From positions 15,294,111 through 15,358,110 of the forward strand of contig OZ007510.1 in NCBI GenBank assembly GCA_963931865.1: a stretch of 64,000 bases of DNA, written 5' to 3'. This stretch comes from Axinella damicornis (Eukaryota; Porifera; Demospongiae; Axinellida; Axinellidae). How positions within the stretch are numbered: the first letter of the stretch is position 1; every line of letters begins with the position of its first letter. The notes beneath the pieces are model-generated. The model searched no databases, had not been told where the DNA came from, and saw only the letters and a list, made by a program, of their open reading frames with translations. Both the position numbers and the translations under genes were made by a program. Positions 27,293 through 36,587 of this stretch are shown piece by piece.

Positions 27293-28154
27293 GTTTGTTT
27301 GATAATTATTATAACTGTATACGAGCATCATTGTTATCCTCTTCCGTCAATATAATGAGCTTTAGTGTGCGCATGAGGAAGCACCACTGCATTTCACGAT
27401 TTGATTGTCGACAGTCACATATATCAATGCCTAGAAGTCATGATTTAGTTACATCCTTATTACATCTCCATTGCCTTTGTAATCAGCACTGTACAAATTA
27501 GTTACTTATGATGTTCTTGCTAACTCAATTATCACATTTTTGATTGAATATGAATATGATTATCATTATTGCTTTGGTAATACTGTTCTCATTACCATTC
27601 TAGTGACTGGGTAATTGGCAGGGACTTACTCTGATGATGTGAGACGACGGGGGCATACTCTTTATTGATTTGACTTAAGATGGTCCCACAACATAATAGT
27701 ATGTTGTCTATTACTCATGGGACCATTTTAAGTCATTCTCTGAACGCGAATGGGTAATTGGCAGGGACTTACTCTGATGATGTGAGACGACAGGGGCATA
27801 CTCCTTAATGATTTGACTTAAGATGGTCCCACAATATATAGTATGTTGTCTATTACTCATGGGACCATTTTAAGTCATTCTCTGAACGTGAATGGGTAAT
27901 TGGCAGGGACTTACTCTGATGATGTGAGACAACAGGGGCTTACTCTTTCATGACTTGACTTAAAATGGTCCCATGAGAAATACTATGCATTGTATGTCTT
28001 CACAGCAACTTAAGTCAACCATAGTGACTTAAAATGCTCCCATGGGTTCTGGTGACTTAAATCAGTCCCATGAGACACCCATGGGAAGGGTGACTTAAAT
28101 CAGTCCCATGGGTAACCCATGGGATTTTTTACACTTTTAAGTCAGTTGCTGCAC

Positions 28155-28320
28155 AACCAGTTGAAGCGGACGCAATCGGGGAGTAGCAGTCGAAGCGGAC
28201 GCGATCGAGAGCAGCAGCTGGAGGCGGAGGCAAACGGGGAGCAGCAGTGGCCGATGCCGCAATCGGGCCCGGGAGCAGCAGCTGAAGCGGACGCAATCGG
28301 GGAGAAGCAGCTCTTCAGAG
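28155..28320 (+). repeat. GC-rich short tandem repeat
   Basis: Imperfect copies of a unit containing GAAGCGGACGCAATCGGGGAG and AGCAGCAG follow each other (near 28,160, 28,190, 28,225, 28,290). The unit gives an apparent 84-codon ORF rich in E, Q, A and G, which I regard as a consequence of the repeat. It lies between the foldback element and the next MITE. Confidence 0.6.
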
Positions 28321-28401
28321 AGCTGTCCGGCGCCGGATTACGCACGGTAGGCGAACAAGGGGGAAGTAGCTGAGCGAGCGAAGCGAGCTCAGTAATTGTA
28401 C

Positions 28402-28846
28402 CAAGGATAATTAAAACGGAACGTGGATTGGAAACGGCAATATAAAATTACTACGTAATCCGCGTTGCGCTTACTTTGTGTTAGGTTATCTTGACCAAGG
28501 AAGCACCCAGAGAGATGAAACAACTTGCTACCGATGCTTGTGTTGTTACTGCATGAGGCTATTGAGTTTCTTTTCCCTCGTAAGAAAGGAAGCTAGGTAC
28601 GCAGCCTCTCTGTCATTAAATTGGGCCTGTGACACGTGATTACTTGTGTTAGGTTATCTCGACGAAGAAAGCACCTAGCGATATGAAACGACTTGCTGTC
28701 AATGCTTCTGTGGTTGCTGCATTAGGCTATTGAGTTTCAGGAAGAAGTCTGATCTGGGAGCGAGGCTAACGCCAGCGTGCGCAACACGGATTGTGACATC
28801 ATTTGTATTGCCGTTTCCAATCCACGTTCCGTTTTAATTATCCTTG
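28402..28846. mobile_element. 445-bp MITE with 7-bp target-site duplication
   Basis: Perfect terminal inverted repeats of about 40 bp begin CAAGGATAATTAAAACGGAA and are flanked on both sides by ATTGTAC (28,395-28,401 and 28,847-28,853). The interior holds a diverged tandem duplication: a segment starting TTACTTTGTGTTAGGTTATC (28,471-28,570) is repeated at 28,640-28,739. No ORF is seen. The paralogous cassette near 52,787 continues with the same flank (AGATTATGTCCGGTCGGGCG) without the element, which supports insertion after duplication or into one copy only. Confidence 0.85.
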
Positions 28847-28853
28847 ATTGTAC

Positions 28854-29377
28854 AGATTATGTCCGGTCGGGCGCAATCTGCTACATGATTGATTGCGTCC
28901 ACCCGGAGGGCCGGACTAGCGGAAACGGTCCTCCGGATTCGCGGTGAACGTCAGCCGTACATGCATAGGGTCAGATCTGGCTGCTCTTGTTACGCACTCT
29001 ACTAACTATGGAGATTGGTCGCTGCTGAGCTCTCAGGGATAGAGATCGACTTGAATAGTTTCATCCATGCACGTAGATCTACTTGGCGTGCAAATTTGCT
29101 GATTGGGTGTAAGTTAACCCACGTGATGGCCCACTGTGAGGTGCAACAAATTATTTATTAACAAAATTGGTAATTGCAACTTGTGCGGACCCTCCCTTCG
29201 GTGTGGGCCAGACCACATTGTAGCCATTATCTGATTGTAGTATGGAATGACAGCTGCAGATAAGCACTTTCACTCTGCTCTGCTTGCCCAGTATAGGATA
29301 TATCTCTGTCAGATCTACATTTCACCTGCATGCAACGTTTGTGTGGTTATTAGTGAGCTGAAGTGTAGCTGCTTGTC
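28854..29377 (+). promoter_or_regulatory. Upstream region of 7TM copy A, duplicated at 52,790-53,385
   Basis: This 524-bp stretch, beginning ATTATGTCCGGTCGGGCGCA, is nearly the same as the sequence preceding copy F. It contains a GC-rich part (GGCCGGACTAGCGGAAACGG) and an AT-rich part. It ends with the block common to the receptor family: CACCTG at 29,323, then the TGTAGCTGCTTGTCATGG start context. I see no coding sequence. It is likely the promoter region, by position only. Confidence 0.5.
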
Positions 29378-30438
29378 ATGGACTCCCAAGATCTCTTCCT
29401 GTCATGCTCTAACTCTCGCAAAGGCACTCACGGGAGCAGCAGGATGTATTGTCTCCCTTACTGTGCTGGGAATAATTGTCCTGAAAGGCATGGGAGAATA
29501 TATCCAAGAGACTCTACTTTGCCGCAATCTTCTACGTGTTGTTCTATTCCATTATGGCAATAGCAGCAGTGAACTACTCCCATCCTCCTTCCCAGCAATC
29601 AAGGTGGTGCGAGGCTCTGGCCTATCTCCTCCATTATTCTGGCACACTGGTGGTTGTCCAATACTTAGCCTGCGTCATTGCTGTAATGCTTCAAGTCACT
29701 GTACCAGTGTACCAAGCGGTCAGGAAGGGGAACGATAGGATGTGTATTAGCCCTAGGAAAGCAAAACTCATTGAAGCACTTTTATTCCTGATCCTGTTTC
29801 TTTCTCCCCTTCTGAACAGTTGGGAGCCGTTCCTCCCTCAGTTTGCACCTTACGGCAACTATGGCCCACTGTGCTGGTTTCGCTTGGAGTTAACTGACAA
29901 CTGCACTACTAATTCTACCCACAAGTCTGACATCAATGCACTGTATCTGACAAACATACCTTTTGCAGTCATGGGTTTCGTAGGCTCTGTGCTGACCTTT
30001 ATGACACTGGTTACTCTCTGTGGCATGTATTGCAAGTTTCGAATGAGAACAATTGGAACTCGTATCAGCAGAGTCATTCCTCCAATGGCAATTATGATTT
30101 TCATCGTGTTTGTGATGGCAGTATATTTCACAGTACTATCTGTTGCCTACAAAAGATCCCACAATATCAACTCGTTCTCTGCCTGGCTAAGAGACGTGAC
30201 GGTGATATTGTCAGTCGCTATTGGATCACTAGTGTTTATAGGAGTGTACGTTCACTTCCCAATGAAACTGTGTCTCCACCACAAGAATTCACCTTCAGCT
30301 CAGCCATCACTTCAGAACCCCACAATTAGGAGAACAGCTTGTGCCAGTCAAACTGTTCCTAGTTACACGGTGGCGTACTTGGCTCACGAAACAGTCACTA
30401 CCACTGAAGCTAGTCCATTGATCAATGTAATGAAGTGA
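29378..30438 (+). pseudogene. 7TM receptor-like gene, copy A (two frameshifting deletions)
   Basis: This is the first of the tandem 7TM family. Compared with the intact copy at 53,386 it lacks 29 bp after codon 10 (the short direct repeat GCT borders the gap) and 11 bp at the end of the first membrane segment, so start, TM1 and the rest lie in three different frames. From 29,536 to 30,438 the frame is open and encodes TM2 to TM7 and the complete C-terminal tail (...TTTEASPLINVMK). An internal start at 29,536 could give a 300-residue product without TM1, but that is unlikely to be a working receptor. Flanks match copy F closely for about 0.5 kb upstream and about 1.3 kb downstream, so A and F are close relatives. 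The intact 3' two thirds implies recent inactivation. Confidence 0.85.
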
Positions 30439-31099
30439 TGAATAGCAGCGCTGACTTCATTACAAAAATCACCTGTTTTGTGTGTACACTGTACAACAGG
30501 GTTGCGGTAGCTAATTATATTATATTGTAAGTAGCGAGTGTGTAGCTGCAGTGCTTCAAGCAAAGAAATTCAAACAGACATCATCTGTGTAGCTACAACT
30601 TGAATAAGTTGAACATGATAGAAATGTAGCTACATTGGTACATTAAGTTAACAGATTGGTTACCATAATAGTTGCATGCAGTTCATTGCCAAGGGATCCA
30701 TCTGGTGATCATGCACAACCTGTTTGTATATATAGCTACCGGTACTACCAGTATGAGTCACGACCTTGCATCCTGGGATCACATGACTTGCTTGCAGCTG
30801 TGAGATATTTATCACATGCAAAGACAACTACTGATGGTAGAGTAGGAAACCAGCTACATGCATTGCTGAAGTTTTGTCATACAATGACTTGCTTGCAGTT
30901 GTGAGTATTGGAATGATACGTGTAGCTAATGGTTATGATCAGCAGATGCCTAGCTATATCAGCTGCATGTAACTGAGGTAACCAAACCAACCATGATGTT
31001 TTGCAGTATGGGCACATTCCTTGAACACCACAGTAGAGAGAGGCACGGAGATGCAACTATGGCGACCAACAAGTAAAACAACCTTTCTGTGTGGCAGTA
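30439..31099 (+). other. Spacer between 7TM copy A and dynein fragment
   Basis: Noncoding, but conserved among cassettes. Recognisable words include CTGCAGTGCTTCAAGCAAAG just after the gene, GATCATGCACAACCTGTTTG, CTTGCATCCTGGGATCACAT and GTTATGATCAGCAGATGCCT. The same order is found after copies B, D and F, with indels. No ORF or RNA gene is recognised. The words just after the stop codon may belong to the 3' UTR. Confidence 0.6.
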
Positions 31100-31314
31100 G
31101 CTACACCATCCTGACGGAGGAGGGAGACATTAACTATAGCTACAAACCTGAGGATGATGCCACCCCCGTCTACAAGACTAGTGTGCACCGCAGTGTTCTC
31201 TCAACAACAGGCCACTCCACCAACTATGTCTTGACCATCCAGCTCACCTCAGACAAACCACAGAGCCACTGGATCAACAGGGGTGTGGCCGTACTCTGCC
31301 AGCTTGACGACTGA
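31100..31314 (+). pseudogene. Dynein heavy chain C-terminal fragment 1
   Basis: The frame reads [11 protein letters not shown], then [32 protein letters not shown] and [15 protein letters not shown] followed by a stop. The segments [16 protein letters not shown] and HWI.RGVA.LCQLDD-stop are the end of axonemal dynein heavy chains, the motor ATPases of cilia. The middle of the domain (the LEGA.WDR part and the PGDKSK part, present in the copy at 56,905) is missing, so this is a spliced-together remnant. It has an open frame of 97 codons, but no upstream motor exons occur in the window. It is a passenger in the 7TM cassette. Confidence 0.8.
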
Positions 31315-31533
31315 GCACTGTCCTTTGATTTAGTAACTGGCTGTGAGCACATGCTGTATCAGGCAACCCGATCACTTGGTGTGAATGCACAGGTCAAATT
31401 ATTGTGCCATTGTATTAATGTGCGCATCTCTACTGCTAACCGCTATCTAGCTATCCCATGAATGTTTTGAGGTACCACTTGCACCTCGAGGCCAAGTGCT
31501 TGCAATGCATGACTGCATGTGCTACTCTTGGAG

Positions 31534-31670
31534 CTGGAGCGGTGGCCGGCCTTTGAGAGGACCCTCAAGGGGCACAGGCCATGAAGTGGAGGGAGCCTGT
31601 GACACATGTAGCAAATTAATGGTTATGCATTGTAGTAGTGCCCAGGGCGTGTGTACGTGTGTACATAGAT
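31534..31670 (+). pseudogene. GST C-terminal fragment, plus-strand copy 1
   Basis: This encodes LERWPAFERTLKGHRP and then a stop (TGA at 31,582), followed by the same 3' flank (GGAGGGAGCCTGTGACACAT, TGCATTGTAGTAGTGCCCAG) as the GST exon on the minus strand near 47,282. A few bases are missing relative to that exon, which shifts the end. It is a short remnant carried in the cassette, in the opposite orientation to the main GST exon. Confidence 0.75.
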
Positions 31671-32390
31671 TACTTGTGAGTAGCTGCCAAGCACATGATT
31701 ACTACACACTTCAGCTTGTAGACAAGCATCTGCCTTGCTTTTACGGAAAGGCTTGTTGTTTATGAAGTACGATGACAGAATTTGATGGAGCGACTCTTTG
31801 GAATGGTGGATGGTAGATATGCATGTTTGTCCATTCTCTTCATGGTACTTACAGTCAGGTATGCATCATCTGCTAGCGTTACCTGGTTAGTTTGAAGTGC
31901 ATGGGAGTTCACTGAAACCAGAGTAACCACTCTATGGTGGGTTTTTTAACTGAGTATTTTTCCAGTGATATATGCTTTGCCATGAGTGGGCCAAGTGCTT
32001 ACATGATGTGTATGACTGTGTGTTACCCTTGGAGGCCCAGAATTAAGTAGCTGCAATTTGTGAGTCATGTAGCCACGTACCCAGGCCTTCTCACCCCAGC
32101 AGTTGTTGTTTGAGTGCTTAATATACAAATATGCATAGTAATCATCAAAGTCTGAAGTGAGGGCACTTTGAACTTGAGGCTCAAAGTTCATCCATTCCTA
32201 CTGTCTATGAGTGGTACTAATTCAGTTAGTACACCTGTGTATGCAAATTGCAGTATGGAGTGATTGATAAGCACTTTCACTTTCCCTGCAATTGTCACTG
32301 TAGCTGAGTCTCAGTAGTACCTGCTCAGTCAGAGGTACAATTCACCTGCAACTTGTGTGTGGTTACTGAGCTGAGCTGTAGCCGGTTGTC
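31671..32390 (+). promoter_or_regulatory. Spacer and upstream region of 7TM copy B, shared with copy G
   Basis: The stretch from about 31,680 is closely similar to 61,140-61,858 before copy G. Both hold a TTTTACGGAAAGGCTTGTTG segment, the unidentified KCLHDV-type fragment at 31,974-32,045 (TGGGCCAAGTGCTTACATGA ... GAGGCCCAGAATTAA), a segment shared with copy C (AACTTGAGGCTCAAAGTTCA), and the terminal block with CACCTG at 32,343, 48 bp before the start codon. Transcription signals are inferred only from conservation and position. Confidence 0.5.
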
Positions 32391-33491
32391 ATGGACTCCC
32401 AAGATCTCTTCTTGTCATGCTACAACATGACACTAGGACAGTACAGAGCTCTAACTCTGGCAAGGGCACTCACGGGAGCAGCAGGATGTATTGTCTCCCT
32501 TACTGTGCTGGGAATAATTGTTCTCACTACCAGGAGAAAGGCATGGGAGAATATTTCCAAGAGGCTCTACTTTGCCACAATCTTCTACGTGTTGTTCTAT
32601 TCCATTATGGCAATAGCAGCAGTGAACTACTCCCATCCTCCTTCCCAGCAATCAAGGTGGTGCGAGGCTCTGGCCTATCTCCTCCATTATTCTGGCACAC
32701 TGGTGGTTGTCCAATACTTGGCCTGCGTCATTGCTGTAATGCTTCAAGTCACTGTACCAGTGTACCAAGCAGTCAGGAAGGGGAACGATAGGATGTGTAT
32801 TAGTCCTAGGAAAGCAAAACTCGGGGAAGCACTTTTATTCCTGATCCTGTTTCATTCTCCTCTTCTGAACACTTGGGAGCCGTTCCTCCCTCAGTTTGCA
32901 CCTTACGGCAGCTATGGCCCACTGTGTGAGTTTCGCTTGGAGTTAACTGACAACTGCACTGCTAATTCTACCCACAATTCTGCCATCAATGCACTGTATC
33001 TGCAACACATACCTTTTGCAGTCATGGGTTTCGTAGGCTCTGTGCTGACCTTTATGACACTGGTTACTCTCTGTGGCATGTATTGCAAGTTTCGAATGAG
33101 AACAATTGGAACTCGTATCAGCAGAGTCATTCCTCTAATGGCAATTATGATTTTCATCGTGTTTGTGATGGCAGTATATTTCACAGTACTATCTGTCGCC
33201 TACAAAAGATCCCACAATATCAACTCGTTCTCTGCCTGGCTAAGAGACATGACGGTGACATTGGCAGTCGCTATTGGATCACTAGTGATTATAGGAGTGT
33301 ACGTTCACTTCCCAATGAAACTGTGTCTCCACCACAAGAATTCACCTTCAACTCAGCCATCACTGCAGAACCCTACAATTAGGAGAACATTTCATCCCAG
33401 TCAAACCATTTTTAGTCACACGGTGGCATACTTGGCTCACGAAACCGTCACTACGACTGAAGCTAGTCCATTGATCAATATAGTGAAGTGA
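32391..33491 (+). CDS. 7TM receptor-like protein, copy B
   Basis: An intact single-exon ORF of 366 residues, in a plausible start context (TTGTCATGG) conserved across the family. Seven hydrophobic segments lie at about residues 27-47, 58-80, 93-118, 145-165, 204-229, 247-270 and 286-307. A short N-terminus carries an N-glycosylation sequon (NMT at 12), with further sequons in the second extracellular loop (NCT, NST). Cys91 at the top of TM3 and Cys179 in that loop could form the disulfide typical of GPCRs. The third intracellular loop is basic (CKFRMRTIGTRISR); the C-terminal tail of about 55 residues is Ser/Thr rich and ends SPLINIVK. A plasma-membrane G-protein-coupled receptor is the likeliest role. 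The family and ligand are not recognised. B differs from its neighbours at CEFR (CWFR in the others) in the second extracellular loop and at FHSP in TM4. Confidence 0.85.
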   Translation: MDSQDLFLSCYNMTLGQYRALTLARALTGAAGCIVSLTVLGIIVLTTRRKAWENISKRLYFATIFYVLFYSIMAIAAVNYSHPPSQQSRWCEALAYLLHYSGTLVVVQYLACVIAVMLQVTVPVYQAVRKGNDRMCISPRKAKLGEALLFLILFHSPLLNTWEPFLPQFAPYGSYGPLCEFRLELTDNCTANSTHNSAINALYLQHIPFAVMGFVGSVLTFMTLVTLCGMYCKFRMRTIGTRISRVIPLMAIMIFIVFVMAVYFTVLSVAYKRSHNINSFSAWLRDMTVTLAVAIGSLVIIGVYVHFPMKLCLHHKNSPSTQPSLQNPTIRRTFHPSQTIFSHTVAYLAHETVTTTEASPLINIVK

Positions 33492-33720
33492 TGAAGAGCG
33501 CACTGACTTTGTTACAAAATCACCTGTTTTGTGAGTACAACAGGGTTAATTGATTATTGTATTTTAATTGCAAGTAGTGAGTGTGCAGCTGCAGTGCTTC
33601 AAGCAAAGAGCTTTTTACCAGTTACCAGGAGCGCATGAGCCGCCGAAGGCGGCTCATGCGCTCCTGCAGTTACACAATGTCGTACTCAAGCAGCATAAAA
33701 CAGGGACATCCTGTGGAGAG
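33492..33720 (+). other. 3' flank of copy B, containing a 41-bp hairpin insertion
   Basis: The stretch after the stop is shared with the flanks of copies C and D (CTGCAGTGCTTCAAGCAAAG, then an ACAATGTCGTACTCAA word). In B it is interrupted by a perfect hairpin, annotated separately, and ends at the T-rich start of a retrotransposon tail. Confidence 0.6.
33626..33666. mobile_element. 41-bp perfect hairpin insertion with 7-bp target duplication
   Basis: CAGGAGCGCATGAGCCGCC, a 3-bp loop (GAA) and the exact reverse complement are flanked by CAGTTAC on both sides (33,619-33,625 and 33,667-33,673). Copy D keeps the uninterrupted site (GATCAGTTATACAATGTCG near 42,640). The insertion is therefore an added hairpin, not an ancestral feature. 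A related palindrome with the same ends lies at 44,540. Confidence 0.8.
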
Positions 33721-33905
33721 CCTTTTTTTTATTATTTTTTTTTATTTTTTTTATTTTATGAAAATTTGCATGTTAAATGCATGGATACATTAGTAGCAGT
33801 TACTGCTAATACATGAATGTACCCTAAGTATATATAGCTACTATACAATACAAACAACTAGCGACAAACAACAGACAAGAACTCTACAAATAGACAGACT
33901 TTACT
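33721..33905 (-). mobile_element. Non-LTR retrotransposon 3' end with poly(A) tail
   Basis: On the minus strand this reads as a short 3' untranslated sequence (with TACATTCATGTATTAGCAG) followed by an A-rich tail, seen on the plus strand as runs of T from 33,721 to about 33,758. It interrupts a flank that is continuous in copies C and D (GCCTTTCTCAAAACA near 37,891 and 42,703). The sequence near 50,430-50,510 is similar (GTACCCTAA.TA words after a T-rich run), where a reverse-transcriptase C-terminus precedes it. This is a 5'-truncated insertion. Confidence 0.6.
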
Positions 33906-35069
33906 TTCTCAAAACAGTTTCCCCATATATCACTAGCTAATGAGAGAAGTTATAGAAGTACATGACATATTTTGGGGTCAATTAACACTGAATCAGTATG
34001 TTAGGATCAGTTGGCCAGAGATACTGTATAAATTAAGGCATAAACAAACATGACCTCACAAAACAATCTCAAGAAAGTATAGGCCCCTCCAGAACTGCTC
34101 TGCTCTCTTAGGACAGCGTAGTTAAGGGGCTCTGGAATTGGAATGGGGATTGGTACATGCCGTACGTGCGTCACTGTTCAAGTTTGAGCTAATTCCCAGG
34201 TTTAGAGAAAATTAATGGCAACCCTATAAAGTATGGTGCGTAGCTACTCTGTAGCACACCTGACAATAGCTACACTGTGACACACACACACACACACACA
34301 GAGGAATTATGGCAGAGATGTTAGTTTGTGTGAGTAGGTGGTTCCTCCGTTGCAGTGCATCACACCCCCCCCCCCCCCCCCCCCTCCAGTCACACTACCA
34401 CACACAGCTAGCTACAGTGATCCAAGCATAAGTTTCTTTGTCTATGATTCATCATCTGTGTGCAACTTGAGTAGCTAAGTTGACAGAAATGTGGCTAGCT
34501 ACATAGCTACCATAACCATGATTGTTCGTTTAGCCACGATTGGTTACCATAATCATGGTTGCATGCAGTTCATTGTCAAGGGATCCATGTGGTGATCATG
34601 CACAACCTGTTTGTATATATAGCTACCGGCAGTACCACAACCAGCACAATCACATTGTTTCCTCAGTGTGCGTGCATTGTACCGTCAAAACCTTGCATCC
34701 TGGGATCACATGACTTGCTTGCAACTGTGAGATAATTATGATTAGCTATCACATGCAAAGACACAACTATATGATGGTACAGAGAAGGAAACCAGCTACA
34801 TGCATTGTTGAAGTAGCTAACAATCTCTTGTCATCTCATGACCTGCTCGCAGTTGTGAGTATTGGAATGATGCATGCAACGGTTATGATCAGCAGATGCC
34901 TGTATCAGCTGCGTGTGACTGACGTGACCAAACCAACCATGATGTTTTGCAGTGTGGGCACATTCCTTGATCACCACAGTAGAGGAGGCACTGGGATGCA
35001 ACTATGGTGACCAGAGCAAGCCTGCATGGTTAAAAGCAACCCTTCTCTTTTTATATATGCGTGGCAGTC
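33906..35069 (+). other. Spacer after copy B
   Basis: The stretch holds a small (CA)n tract near 34,278, a run of 20 C at 34,365-34,384, and the conserved spacer words GATCATGCACAACCTGTTTG, CTTGCATCCTGGGATCACAT and GTTATGATCAGCAGATGCCT. A segment near 34,080-34,210 (CCCAGGTTTAGAGAAAATTA) is related, in inverted orientation, to the repeat at 35,798-36,000. No gene is supported. Confidence 0.5.
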
Positions 35070-35236
35070 TAGCTACACCATCCTGACGGAGGAGGGAGAC
35101 ATTAACTAGCTACAAACCAGAGGATGATGCCATCCCCGTCTACAAGACTAGTGCATGCCACGGTGTTCTCTCACCAATGGACCACTCCACCAACTATGTC
35201 TTGACCATCCAGCTCCCCCCAGACAAACCACAGAGC
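35070..35236 (+). pseudogene. Dynein heavy chain C-terminal fragment 2 (degraded)
   Basis: This contains the sequence for [10 protein letters not shown], an in-frame TAG, then PEDDAIPVYKTS, a GHGVLS-like segment and [18 protein letters not shown], where it stops against unrelated sequence. The final [13 protein letters not shown] part is absent. It is more decayed than fragments 1 and 4. Confidence 0.75.
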
Positions 35237-35357
35237 TGCAAGTGCATGGTAGCTAGCTACCTCAAAGTATTTGTAGGATCTGATAGCTATAGTGATCTGT
35301 ATACACGCACACACAAACAATAAATGGCACTATATTTGACCTGCACATTCACACCAA

Positions 35358-35558
35358 GTGATCTGGTTGCCGTTACAAATGACGGTGCATGCTCATGCAG
35401 TCATCAAGCTGGCAGACTACAGCCACATCTCTGCTGATCACGTGGCTCTGTGGGCACTTGAGTGCCATGACCTTAATGGGCAGCTGCTTTGCCATGCGTC
35501 AGCCAAGTGCCTGCATGATGTGGATGACTGTGTGTTGACCGTGGAGGCCCAGAATTAG
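35358..35558 (+). pseudogene. Unidentified recurrent exon-like fragment (KLADYSHISADH ... TVEAQN)
   Basis: A 66-codon frame includes KLADYSHISADHVALWALEC, HDLNGQLLCHASAKCLHDVD and DCVLTVEAQN-stop. Versions of its end occur at 31,974-32,045, 45,164-45,290 and 61,444-61,506, always downstream of dynein-like or GST-like remnants and upstream of a 7TM copy. The recurrent Ala/Leu/His pattern could be helical (TPR-like), but I do not recognise the family. It is probably the last exon of another gene carried in the cassette. Confidence 0.4.
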
Positions 35559-35639
35559 CTACGTATACACTTTGTGAGTGTAGCTATGTACGTACCCAGG
35601 CCTTCTCACTCCAGCAGTTGTTGTTTGCAGTACTGTAGC

Positions 35640-36300
35640 TAGCTACTCCATGCAGGTTCTGTGACAAACTTGTATAACTTCAAACCGACATTATCAACAT
35701 AAGTTCGGATAGATTTTTGACCAATCACAAAAATACGTCACATGACATTCCAACAGAGTTATGGCTTCACATGTCAACTGAGTATGCAAAATACTTTAGG
35801 GTCGCCATTTCTCTAAACCTGGGAGTTAACATCTAAAAACGTGATACAAGTATGTATAGTGACCGAGGTTTAGTAGGTTCTAAGCCTCTCTCAAAGTTTA
35901 ACTCCATTGTCCTGAGAGAGTAGAGCTGTTAGAAACGTTTTGGAGCGGCCTATACTTTAGGGTCGGCATTTCCACAAACCTTGGAGTTAAGAGCTGATTT
36001 TTTTGAGAAGTCATGCTTATGATATGTTACAGTAGCTATGTCTGGTCCATCTTAAATCCTGAGAGTTGCCCCTTTTGTTCAATTTTTGACAAATTTAATT
36101 AATCATACATGTAGATCTAACCTTTGCCTCAAGCTTTTCTTGTATGGAAACATTTTTTTTTGGGGGGGGGAAATCCAGTCCAAAGGGCCGGGGTTCTGAT
36201 CAGGTGGTTTTATGCTAATTTGAGTGTGAAAAACTGGTTATACCTCCGAAATCAAATTTCTGATAATGTATACTCTCTTTGCTGAGAGCACTTTACAGTA
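35640..36300 (+). repeat. Spacer insert with diverged ~155-bp tandem copies
   Basis: The sequence from ACTTTAGGGTCGCCATTTCT (35,797) is repeated in altered form from CTTTAGGGTCGGCATTTCCA (35,952), each followed by an AAACCT..GGAGTTAA motif. The segment is absent from the corresponding spacers of other cassettes, so it is probably an insertion. No ORF of note. Confidence 0.5.
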
Positions 36301-36587
36301 GCTTAGAATCATCAAAGTCAGAATTGAGGGTACTTTGAACTTGAGGCTCAAAGTTCATCCATTCCTACTGTCTATGAGTAGTACTAATTCAGTTAGTACA
36401 CCTGTGTATGCACATTGCAGTATGGAGTGATTGATAAGCACTTTCATTTTCCCTGCAATTGTCACTGGAGCTGAGTCCTAGTAGTCTAGTAGTCTAGTCC
36501 TAGTAGTCCTAGTAGTCCTGCTCAGTCAGAGGTACGATTCACCTGCAACTTGTGTGTTGTTACTGAGCTGAGCTGTAGCTGGTTGTC
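36301..36587 (+). promoter_or_regulatory. Upstream region of 7TM copy C
   Basis: This shares the AACTTGAGGCTCAAAGTTCA block and the GTACTAATTCAGTTAGTACA palindrome with the regions before copies B and G. It contains a local CTAGTAGTC repeat at 36,478-36,520 and CACCTG at 36,540, 48 bp before the start codon. Presumed promoter and 5' UTR from conservation. Confidence 0.5.

Larger units (their letters stand above)
26018..28145. mobile_element. Foldback transposon with long subterminal repeat arms
   Basis: The left end begins TGACTTAAAA and then AAAAAATCCCATGGG; the right end is the reverse complement of the same sequence (AAAAAATCCC complement at 28,120-28,136, ending TTTTAAGTCA). The arms (about 26,018-26,540 and 27,604-28,145) pair over their full length and are themselves built from direct repeats of about 150 bp: a CCAATTACCCATTC segment, ATGGTCCCATGAGTAATA, and a TCTCACATCATCAGAG segment. 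TTAAGTC/GACTTAA and CCCATGGG words recur throughout. The centre (26,545-27,600) is unrelated to the arms. No transposase ORF is present, so the element is non-autonomous. The left end lies only 17 bp from the last satellite unit. I could not define a clean target-site duplication. Confidence 0.85.

Noticed and set aside
28119..28373. 84-codon ORF rich in Gln, Glu and Ala
   Set aside because: It is generated by a short tandem repeat and starts inside the arm of the foldback element.
29859..30131. Minus-strand ORFs inside each 7TM gene (also at 32,912, 37,109, 41,947, 53,907, 62,380)
   Set aside because: They are shadows of the receptor coding strand and change with it; none has a domain.
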